A stretch of 64,000 nucleotides of DNA from positions 1 through 64,000 of the forward strand of contig NZ_JAQRFN010000020.1 of NCBI RefSeq assembly GCF_028598555.1, written 5' to 3'. Position 1 is the stretch's first letter, and the number at the start of each line of letters is the position of its first letter. The notes below the pieces were generated by a model. It worked only from the letters and a program-made list of their open reading frames with translations. It made no database searches and was not told the origin of the DNA. Positions 7,850 through 14,716 of this stretch are shown here, piece by piece. Position numbers and translations under genes: made by a program. Source of the DNA: Xenorhabdus anantnagensis. GTDB lineage: Bacteria; Pseudomonadota; Gammaproteobacteria; Enterobacterales; Enterobacteriaceae.

Positions 7850-8593
7850 ATGTCACACGTTATCTACTTATCACTAAAAGGCAAGAAACAGGGATTAATT
7901 TCAGCGGGATGTTCAACGCCCGAATCCATCGGAAACCGCTATCAGACAGGAAGGGAAGACGAAATACAGGTACTGAGTGTCAGCCATTCAGTGAGCCGCG
8001 ACCAGAACGCGCATCATCACCCGGTCAGCTTTACCAAACCCATTGATAAGTCCTCACCACTGTTAGCAATGGCAATCGACGGAAACGAATTGCTGGAAGC
8101 ACGCTTTATGCACTACCGGACAAGCCCGATGGGACAACTGGAATTCTTTTACGAAATTAAACTGACAGGCGCAACGATTGTCGATCTGTCCTACAATTAT
8201 CCCCATTCCATCAATGACAACGGCGCAATCCCCCATGAAGTGGTGATGCTCGATTATAAATCTATCTCATGCCAGCATATTGCAGCGGGGACGTCGGGCT
8301 ACAGCATTACACAATTAGCCGGGCGTGAAGAAGGCAGGCCGCTTTTGTCTGGGTTCTCGAATGTGAAGCCACTTAAGAAGCCGCTGGTTGAAGAAACTCC
8401 GGTAAAATCCGCTAAACATCATGCCCGCTATCGTTGTGTGGATGATGACGGCAATCTTTTAACCGAATGCAAGTATCGGGTTTGCCTGCCGGATGGACAG
8501 ATAAAAGAAGGAAAGACGGATAAACAAGGTTATACCCAATGGCATCTTACGGATGACAAACAGAACCTGAGTTTTCATATTTTAAAGGATTAA
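7850..8593 (+). CDS. hcp: Hcp-family type VI secretion protein with C-terminal extension
   Basis: Hcp proteins form hexameric rings that stack into the inner tube of the type VI secretion system and can carry effectors. Residues 1-155 are a full Hcp domain: IYLSLKGKKQG at the start, the polymorphic-effector Hcp signature HHPVSFTKPIDKSSP (about 56-70), and LEFFYEIKLTGATIVDL (about 97-113). After a linker, residues 191-247 form an extra beta-rich domain, YRCVDDDGNLL... then DGQIKEGKTDKQGYTQWHLT, resembling adaptor modules on T6SS spike and effector proteins. A GGAG ribosome site precedes it and the effector gene follows after 4 bases. No other T6SS structural gene is in the window, so this is an orphan Hcp that would need a T6SS elsewhere. 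Confidence 0.9.
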   Translation: MSHVIYLSLKGKKQGLISAGCSTPESIGNRYQTGREDEIQVLSVSHSVSRDQNAHHHPVSFTKPIDKSSPLLAMAIDGNELLEARFMHYRTSPMGQLEFFYEIKLTGATIVDLSYNYPHSINDNGAIPHEVVMLDYKSISCQHIAAGTSGYSITQLAGREEGRPLLSGFSNVKPLKKPLVEETPVKSAKHHARYRCVDDDGNLLTECKYRVCLPDGQIKEGKTDKQGYTQWHLTDDKQNLSFHILKD

Positions 8594-8597
8594 TACC

Positions 8598-9773
8598 ATG
8601 CCAACTTATACTGTCTACACAAAAATAGAGTCAAATGTACCTGCTGAACACTTGCTGTACGATTTAATCATTTATCGTAAGGACGCAAAAGGAAACCATC
8701 ATATATTGCTTGATATTTTTCAGGCACAATTACAGAGTAATTATGAAACTCAACAGCATGTCACTGAAGAAACAGACGATGATCTTTCCGTGACGTATAT
8801 TATGCAAATCATGCTTTACCGCAAACATGGTTCAAATACGATTCAGGCATTACAAGCCCCTTTTAAAAAGATGTATACATTGGGAGAATTCGTAGCAGGT
8901 AAAGCCTGCTCAGATAAAAAACGAGAAAATGCCTGTTATTTTGAAAGTACGATTGAAACAAAACCTGTCAGCGAGGGTGATAATACCGTTGAATTAAAAC
9001 TGACTATTCCTGAAAGGGCGTTTATTGCGAAAGAATATCCAATGGGTCACAAAGATGATCCATTTGAAAAAAGTAAATTTGAATCAGAACTCCAGAACAG
9101 GCTTTCTAAAAGAAGCGTTCCCGATCAGGGTGGTGCAAGTTTATGTGGTCCTGCGGCATTTTTTTATTGCTTACAAATGGATAGACCAGATATTTATGAA
9201 CAAGCTGCTCGTGAGTTATGGGAACATGGCAGAACTAAAATTAGTCAATTGGAAATTGAACCGGGTGATGGTTGTCGTCATCCTAAAGGAACTTTTTATA
9301 ACGAGTACGGTGCAAGAATATCTGGGTTAGACTGGTTGACATTAGCAAGTTTAAGAGATTCAGAAAATATCATTTTTAGCTATGATGAAGTTGATGATCA
9401 GGTTGCTGGTATTACAATGTGGGGAATGTTAACAGAATGGTTTGAAAAGGCTGGGTATGAAAAAATATTTAGTAATGTAGGATTATCTCATTGCAATATG
9501 AATGACTTAATGACTCTTAATGATTATGCATCGCAAGGATATAAAGTAGTTACATTGATATCTGACACTATGTTAGGAATGGGAAGAAATAATGGTGTTA
9601 CATATAAAAGTCATTGGATTGTATGGAATGGAGTAGTGAAAGAAAATAAGCAACAAGTTGAACTTGAATTATTCTCATGGGGTAATGCATATCAACAAAT
9701 AAAAAGAAATACTACAATGGATTCTTTTTTGAATCAATTATTTGGAGGATTGGTTTTTAAACCATTAAAATAA
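8598..9773 (+). CDS. Putative T6SS effector with cysteine-peptidase-like domain
   Basis: I do not know this 391-residue protein as a named family. The N-terminal half (1-150) is beta-rich and resembles a delivery or adaptor domain. From about residue 170 a papain-fold pattern is visible: VPDQGGASLCGPAAFFYCLQ puts Gln177 and Cys183 at the start of a helix, and YKSHWIVWNGV gives His339 at the start of a strand pair, followed by an ELFSWGN segment (360-363). These fit a Gln/Cys/His arrangement of C39/NlpC-like peptidases or amidases. It directly follows hcp, and the next gene encodes a lipoprotein, so it is probably exported by T6SS and acts in the periplasm of target cells. The second half is strikingly AT-rich. 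Substrate unknown. Confidence 0.72.
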   Translation: MPTYTVYTKIESNVPAEHLLYDLIIYRKDAKGNHHILLDIFQAQLQSNYETQQHVTEETDDDLSVTYIMQIMLYRKHGSNTIQALQAPFKKMYTLGEFVAGKACSDKKRENACYFESTIETKPVSEGDNTVELKLTIPERAFIAKEYPMGHKDDPFEKSKFESELQNRLSKRSVPDQGGASLCGPAAFFYCLQMDRPDIYEQAARELWEHGRTKISQLEIEPGDGCRHPKGTFYNEYGARISGLDWLTLASLRDSENIIFSYDEVDDQVAGITMWGMLTEWFEKAGYEKIFSNVGLSHCNMNDLMTLNDYASQGYKVVTLISDTMLGMGRNNGVTYKSHWIVWNGVVKENKQQVELELFSWGNAYQQIKRNTTMDSFLNQLFGGLVFKPLK

Positions 9774-9774
9774 A

Positions 9775-10173
9775 ATGAATAAACATTTAATGATAATGGC
9801 TGTTTTCTTTCTCACTGCCTGTGGTAGTTCCGTTTCATTTTCACCTAAAGAAAACGAACTACCTGATGCTAAAGTGGGTGAGTCGTATTATAGCACTATA
9901 AATATAGAGGGTGGACGTGTTATAGGGATGCTAACTGGTAATAGTGTAAAACCGGATAATTTAGGACTATATGCCCAACATTGTGAATTACCCAAAGAGG
10001 TGATAACAAAAAATACCATATCAAAAAAGGATAATAACTGTATCATAATAAGTGGTATTCCTGCCAAGGCAGGAACGGCAACAGTTAATATACATGGAGC
10101 TATCTATGGTAATATGTTTAAAAGCTCCGAGGAATTTAATAAAGTCTACACTATAAAAATAAATAGCCATTAG
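9775..10173 (+). CDS. Lipoprotein, probable immunity protein of the effector
   Basis: A 132-residue secreted lipoprotein: signal peptide MNKHLMIMAVFFLTACGSS with lipobox LTAC (Cys at residue 16), then a beta-rich domain ending in SGIPAKAGTATVNIHG, an Ig-like GxPxxAGT pattern. Cys at about 72 and 88 could form a disulfide. It starts one base after the effector stop with no clear ribosome site of its own, so translation is likely coupled. A small periplasmic lipoprotein directly behind a T6SS effector is the classical arrangement for immunity against a periplasm-acting toxin. AT-rich like the effector's second half. The immunity role is inferred from position and localisation. Confidence 0.7.
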   Translation: MNKHLMIMAVFFLTACGSSVSFSPKENELPDAKVGESYYSTINIEGGRVIGMLTGNSVKPDNLGLYAQHCELPKEVITKNTISKKDNNCIIISGIPAKAGTATVNIHGAIYGNMFKSSEEFNKVYTIKINSH

Positions 10174-10174
10174 C

Positions 10175-10203
10175 AAAATGGCGATTTAAGTCGCCATTTT
10201 TGT
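10175..10203 (+). terminator. Intrinsic terminator closing the hcp cassette
   Basis: AAAATGGCGA (10175-10184) pairs perfectly with TCGCCATTTT (10191-10200) around a 6-base loop, ending in a T-run. It separates the effector-immunity pair from the capsid operon, so the cassette is a moron-like unit with its own signals. Confidence 0.9.
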
Positions 10204-10294
10204 ATGCTATCCCAACATAATAAGAATCATTTATTATTATTTTTTATGATGTTAAAAAGTTATTTATTGAAAAATAACTATTCCGAAACACACC

Positions 10295-11449
10295 ATGAAA
10301 AAACTACTCGAATTACGCCAGCAAAAAGCCGATTTAACCCATCAAATGCGCTCACTGCTCACCAAAGCCGAAGACGAGAAGCGCTCACTTAATCCCGAAG
10401 AAGCCAAACAGTTCGACGAATTACGCAATCAGTCTGATGCACTCAATACGGAAATTGCCCGTTATGAGGTTTTATCTGATGAAGAACGCAATCAGGCAAA
10501 GAACCAGCCAACCAGTAAAACACTCAATAATGACGAGCTACGCCACTATATTCTGACGGGCGAAGCCCGCTCCCTGTCTACAAGCGTTCCGGCAGACGGC
10601 GGCTATACCGTTATCCCTGAGCTGAACAAACAAATCATGCAGCAACTGGCTGATGAGTCGGTCATGCGCCGGATCTGCACGATTAAGACCACGCGCAGCA
10701 ACGAGTATAAACAGTTGGTTTCAGTCGGTGGCGCAGCCGTTGCCCACGGGGAAGAAGGTAAGGCACGCAGTGAGACGGCAACACCGAAGATGGAAGAAGT
10801 CAGTATCAAGCTGTTTCCTATCTATGCCTATCCTAAGACTACCCAAGAAATCATCGATTTTAGCGATGTCGATATTCTGGGCTGGTTAACCTCAGAAATC
10901 GCTGACACCTTTGTTGATACCGAAGAAACCGATCTTGTGAGTGGTGACGGCAGCAAGAAAGCAAAAGGCTTCCTGTCGTATCCCCGTGATACTCAAGCCG
11001 ACAAGATACGTGCGTTCGGTACACTGCAAAAGCTGGAAGCAACCAGCCTTGAAGCCGATAGCCTGATTGACCTGAAATTCCTGCTCAGGAACAAATACCG
11101 CAAGAACGCCGTTTGGGTGATGAACTCCACGACCGCCGCCAACGTGCAGAAGCTGAAAAATGGCAATGGGGATTACATCTGGCGCGAACGCCTGCAAGCA
11201 GGTGATCCTGATATGTTGCTGGGCTTGCCTGTCCATTATCTCGAATTTATGCCGGATAACATCATTGCTTTGGGTGACTTCAAGCGCGGTTACTTCATCG
11301 TTGACCATCAAACGGGCATCCGTACTCGTCCTGACAATATCACCGAACCGGGATTTTATAAGGTACACACTGATAAATATCTGGGCGGCGGGTTGGTGGA
11401 TTCCAACGCAATCAAAGTGCTGGAAATCAAAGGCACTAAAGCGAATTAA
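10295..11449 (+). CDS. HK97-type major capsid protein
   Basis: Forms the icosahedral head. At 384 residues it has the HK97 gp5 layout: residues 1-85 are a charged helical delta/scaffold segment (MKKLLELRQQKADLTHQM onward), followed by the capsid fold from about 95 (SVPADGGYTVIPELNKQIM), with the typical P-domain stretch FPIYAYPKTTQEIIDFSDVDI and the C-terminal GLPVHYLEFMPDN and FKRGYFIVDHQTGI blocks. The protease gene follows, as expected for HK97-type maturation. There is no obvious Shine-Dalgarno before 10295. No tail genes follow the head genes. Confidence 0.93.
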   Translation: MKKLLELRQQKADLTHQMRSLLTKAEDEKRSLNPEEAKQFDELRNQSDALNTEIARYEVLSDEERNQAKNQPTSKTLNNDELRHYILTGEARSLSTSVPADGGYTVIPELNKQIMQQLADESVMRRICTIKTTRSNEYKQLVSVGGAAVAHGEEGKARSETATPKMEEVSIKLFPIYAYPKTTQEIIDFSDVDILGWLTSEIADTFVDTEETDLVSGDGSKKAKGFLSYPRDTQADKIRAFGTLQKLEATSLEADSLIDLKFLLRNKYRKNAVWVMNSTTAANVQKLKNGNGDYIWRERLQAGDPDMLLGLPVHYLEFMPDNIIALGDFKRGYFIVDHQTGIRTRPDNITEPGFYKVHTDKYLGGGLVDSNAIKVLEIKGTKAN

Positions 11450-11493
11450 CGATAAAGGGGCATAAATCCCCTTTTCAGTCTTGGAGTCTATTG

Positions 11494-12042
11494 ATGAAGA
11501 ATGATTTTGAAATTCGTACCGCTTCGCTTTCTGCCAGTGATAAAAAGCTGACAGGCTACGTGATTAAGTGGAACAGCCGATCACAAGTTTTGTGGGATGA
11601 GTTTGTCGAGCAATTTGCCCCGAATGCGTTCAGTGCCAGTTTAACGGCAGGCGCAGATATTAGGGCACTTTATGAACATGATCACATGAACCTGTTAGGC
11701 CGTACTACGTCCGGTACATTGCAACTTAGCGAAGATGCCACCGGATTACGTTTCGAACTCACCCCGCCTGATACGCAACTAGGACGCGATGTGCTGACAC
11801 TGGTTGAGCGGGGTGATATTGCCGGAATGAGTTTTGGATTCAGAGCAATAAAAGATCAATGGGATACAAGTCAAGAGCCGCATATCAGAACTGTCTTAGA
11901 AGCTGAATTACGGGAAATCACGATCACTAGCTTACCTGCTTATCCTGAAAGCGGCGTAGAGATTGCCAAACGTTCGCTAAATGCGGTGAAGGCCTGCAAT
12001 GCGGATTTGTATCATTACTGGCTGCGACTGTCTGAGGTGTAA
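11494..12042 (+). CDS. HK97-family prohead protease (peptidase U35)
   Basis: Serine protease that removes the scaffold segment of the capsid protein during head maturation. The 182-residue protein has the expected His/Ser/Glu elements: His62 in ALYEHDH, Ser113 in AGMSFGF, and Glu138 or Glu141 in EAELREITI, followed by TSLPAYP. The ATG at 11494 is preferred over TTG 11491 because a GGAG ribosome site lies 8 bases upstream. The stop overlaps the portal start. In HK97 phages the order is portal-protease-capsid; here it is capsid-protease-portal, an order reported for Gram-negative cf-PICIs as far as I recall. Confidence 0.92.
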   Translation: MKNDFEIRTASLSASDKKLTGYVIKWNSRSQVLWDEFVEQFAPNAFSASLTAGADIRALYEHDHMNLLGRTTSGTLQLSEDATGLRFELTPPDTQLGRDVLTLVERGDIAGMSFGFRAIKDQWDTSQEPHIRTVLEAELREITITSLPAYPESGVEIAKRSLNAVKACNADLYHYWLRLSEV

Positions 12043-13188
12043 TGATGTGGCCTTTTAAGCGAAATTCTCCAGAACGACGTAGCATGACGGTAGATGAATT
12101 TTTTTCTCTGGCAGGTATGACTAACACCAAATCCGGCGAGCATGTTTCACCCTCAACAGCCGAAGGTCTGCCCGCGGTGATGAATGCTGTCACGGTGATT
12201 AGTGAAGCCGTGGCGACCATGCCTTGTTACCTGTATCGGGTTCGGCACCAGAACGGCAAAGAGTCCCGCGAGTGGCTCAGTGATCACCCGGTTGATTACC
12301 TGCTCAATGAATGCCCGAATGACTGCCAGACCCCGTTTCAGTTTAAGCGGACGCTGATGCGTCATTGCTTACTGAATGGCAATGCGTATGCGGTCATAGT
12401 TTGGGGAAAAGATGGTCAGCCACAATCATTGCACCCTTACCCGCCTTCGGCTGTTGTTCCGCAACGGTTATCGGATCACCGATTCGCCTATACCGTCACC
12501 GAACCTTATAGCGGTAAGGTCAAAACCTACCTACAGGAAGAAATCTTACATTTGCGCTATGCCACCGAAGACGGTTTTCTTGGTCGCTCGCCTGTCACAA
12601 TTTGCCGTGAAACGCTGGGTTTGGGGCTGGCACAACAGCGCCACGGGGTAAGCATTATGAAAGAAGGCATGATGGCGGCAGGCGTGATTAAAGCCGCTGA
12701 TTGGCTGGATGGCATCAAAGGGAATAAGGCACTGGAAGCCCTTGAACGCTATAAAGGTGCTCGCAATGCAGGCAAAACGCCGTTTCACTATTGAAGATAT
12801 CGCCCGGATGTTCAACGTTAGTCCTATCTTTCTGCAAGAATATTCGAACAGTACCTACAGCAACTTTAGTGAGGCTTCCCGTGCTTTTCTGACGATCACC
12901 ATGCGCCCGTGGCTAGCCAATTTTGAGCAGCAAATCAAATCCGCCTTGCTGCTGAACTCACCAAAACGAGGCATTCGTTATCAGGTGGAATTTGATACTG
13001 CCGATCTGCTTCGCGCCAATCCGAAAGAACGTTTCCAGAGTTATGAGACGGCGATTAAATCCGGTGTGATGTGCCCGAATGAAGCCCGCGAACGGGAAGG
13101 ATTATCGCCCCGTGCCGGTGGCGATGAATTCAGTCAGGCATGGAAACAAACAGTGGAAATCAAACAACAATCGGAGGCCAAAAAATGA
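12042..13188 (+). pseudogene. HK97-type portal protein, broken by an internal frameshifting deletion
   Basis: Portal proteins form the dodecameric DNA entry ring of the head. Residues 1-246 read normally (MMWPFKRN to LERYKGARNAGKTP), then the frame runs into a stop at 12792-12794. The rest of the protein (RRFTIEDIARMFNVSP onward to QQSEAKK) continues in a different frame up to 13188. Comparison with the family shows that the segment of about 20 residues normally between AGKTP and the RRF..EDIARMF helix is missing. At the junction (12774-12785) one sequence, AAAACGCCGTT, serves both sides. A deletion between two short direct repeats explains both the loss and the frameshift. No single full-length product can be made, barring a recoding event. 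Confidence 0.85.
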
Positions 13189-13520
13189 GAGCAGGCAGAT
13201 TACGGCATCGGATAACGATCCGAAAAAATGAAGCCAGTCGGGGTAAATTTGGTGAAGTACTCAATAACTGGGTGGATTTAGCCACGGTCTGGGCAGAAGT
13301 GAAAGCGATTAGCGGGCGGGAGCTGGTGGCATCCGGCGCCGTGTTCTCAGAAGCCACCGTGCGTATCTGGCTGCGTTATCGTGCTGATGTGACCACAGCG
13401 AACAGCATTACCTTTCACGGAGCGAACACGACGGGCACAGCTTTTAGCATTATGGCGGTCATCCCCGATGCGAAATACACCCGCCTAGAGTTGCTTTGCA
13501 AGGGAGGGATATTCCGATGA
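13185..13520 (+). CDS. Phage head-tail adaptor / head-closure protein
   Basis: A 111-residue protein of the SPP1 gp16/HK97 gp7-like head-closure family. Visible signature: MRAGRLRHRITIRK at the start, WVDLATVWAEVKAISGRELVASG in the middle and VTTANSITFHGANTTGTAFSIMAV near the end, all typical of this beta-barrel. The ATG at 13185 overlaps the portal stop (ATGA), so translation is coupled. It would seal the head and dock a tail provided by another phage. Confidence 0.87.
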   Translation: MRAGRLRHRITIRKNEASRGKFGEVLNNWVDLATVWAEVKAISGRELVASGAVFSEATVRIWLRYRADVTTANSITFHGANTTGTAFSIMAVIPDAKYTRLELLCKGGIFR

Positions 13521-13819
13521 GCCAGATTGAAATTCCCTTGAACGAAATCAAACAACATTGCCGATTGGATGAGAGCGATACCCTTGATGATGCCTTACTC
13601 ATGGGCTATGCCGCCGCTGCGCTTGAAGTCTGTCAGCAACATATCGGTAAGCGGTTTGGTGATGATCTGGCTTTTACCCCGGCGATTAAAGTGGGTTGCC
13701 TGCTGTATATCGGTTTGTTGTATGAGAATCGGGAAATGGCAACCGATGTTGAGCTGAAAGAAGTGCCTTTTACCATCAAATCACTGTGGTCTGTCTATCG
13801 TGATGTGGGGATCTACTGA
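13517..13819 (+). CDS. Phage gp6-like head-tail connector
   Basis: A 100-residue helical connector (HK97 gp6/DNA-packaging family): MSQIEIPLNEIKQHCRLDESDTLDDALLMGYAAAALEVCQQHIGK is the standard N-terminal helical pattern, and KVGCLLYIGLLYENREMA follows. It forms a ring below the portal. The start at 13517 overlaps the adaptor stop. Together with the adaptor it marks the point where heads would be ready to receive a tail, and no tail gene follows. Confidence 0.88.
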   Translation: MSQIEIPLNEIKQHCRLDESDTLDDALLMGYAAAALEVCQQHIGKRFGDDLAFTPAIKVGCLLYIGLLYENREMATDVELKEVPFTIKSLWSVYRDVGIY

Positions 13820-14244
13820 TGCCGTGGCAACCGTTAAGACGTTGTAGCTATCCGAGTTGTAAGTAACGGGTAAAGTCTGGTCGCTGTGAGGAACATCGGC
13901 GGGAACAGAACAGGCAGCGCGGTACACGTACCGAACGTGGTTACAGTAACCGATGGAGCAGATACAGATTGATGTATCTCAAAACGCATCCCTTATGTGT
14001 GCATTGCCTCAAGCTGAACTGCTACATGCCTGCAACCATTGTGGATCATATCATCCCGATAAAAGGTGAAGCGGATGTGCTGTTTTGGCCTGCATCTAAT
14101 CATCAAGCGTTATGCCAGACCTGTCACAACCGTAAGACCGTCCAGACAGACCCCATCACCAAAGCCAAGCGCAAACAGGGAAGCTATCAGGAGCAGGAGG
14201 CAGAAGCGGCACGATTGGTTAACTTCGGGATAATAACAAACTGA
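13819..14244 (+). pseudogene. HNH endonuclease of the packaging module, with in-frame stop codon
   Basis: HK97-type phages encode an HNH nuclease next to the terminase that assists cos cleavage. Here the ATG overlaps the connector stop (TGATG), but codon 16 is TAA (13864-13866). Beyond it the frame continues as a normal family member: SGRCEEHRREQ, then CVHCLKLN, DHIIPIKGE and the second zinc pair CQTCHNRK. A restart at ATG 13969 would give 91 residues that keep the HNH motif but lose the N-terminal Cys-rich part, so residual activity is possible. Confidence 0.85.
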
Positions 14245-14362
14245 AATAACGGGGTAGGGGTATCAAAAATGACAAACTCCCCTCTGAGCAGAACCGCCCC
14301 CTCCTTCAATTTTTACGTACGGCAATTTTTTTGAAAATAAATCACAAGGAACAGAGAACATT
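14245..14362 (+). other. Candidate cos packaging region
   Basis: The non-coding strip between HNH and small terminase has a G-rich block (GGGGTAGGGG, from about 14251), a C-rich block (CCGCCCCCTCC, about 14296-14306) and a T-tract with TTTTTACG. In HK97-type genomes with P27-type small terminases the cohesive-end site lies in this position with similar composition. I cannot locate the nick site by eye. Confidence 0.4.
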
Positions 14363-14716
14363 ATGGCAAGAGCACCCAAACCACCTACTTATTTAAATGA
14401 TATTGCCGCCAGTCAATGGAAGGCCAAAGGTAAAATCTTAAGCGAGCGGGAAGATTTGAACGCCGCCGACTGGAACAATTTAGAACTGTACTGCGTTAAT
14501 TACTCTATTTACCGAAAAGCCGTGGCAGACCTTGATATCAGAGGCTTTAGCATTGTGAACAGTCAGGGCAGTGAAAGCCGTAATCCATCATTGAGCGCCA
14601 AAGCTGATGCGGAAAAAATCATGATAAAAATGTCTTCATTACTGGGTTTTGATCCGGTATCACGGCGGAAAAATCCGGTGGAAACGGAAGAAGAGGACGA
14701 GCTAGACCGACTATGA
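14363..14716 (+). CDS. Terminase small subunit, P27 family
   Basis: DNA-recognition subunit of the packaging motor. The 117-residue protein starts MARAPKPPTYLNDIAASQWK, the typical P27-family opening, followed by L..ADWNNLELYC and SKADAEKI-like helices, and ends in an acidic tail. The start has an AAGGAA ribosome site. It overlaps the large subunit by 4 bases (ATGA). In cos-type PICIs the small terminase selects the island's own DNA for packaging. Confidence 0.9.
   Translation: MARAPKPPTYLNDIAASQWKAKGKILSEREDLNAADWNNLELYCVNYSIYRKAVADLDIRGFSIVNSQGSESRNPSLSAKADAEKIMIKMSSLLGFDPVSRRKNPVETEEEDELDRL

Noticed and set aside
13140-13184. Longer start for the head-tail adaptor
   Set aside because: These codons belong to the end of the portal gene in another frame; ATG 13185 overlaps the portal stop in the usual coupled way.
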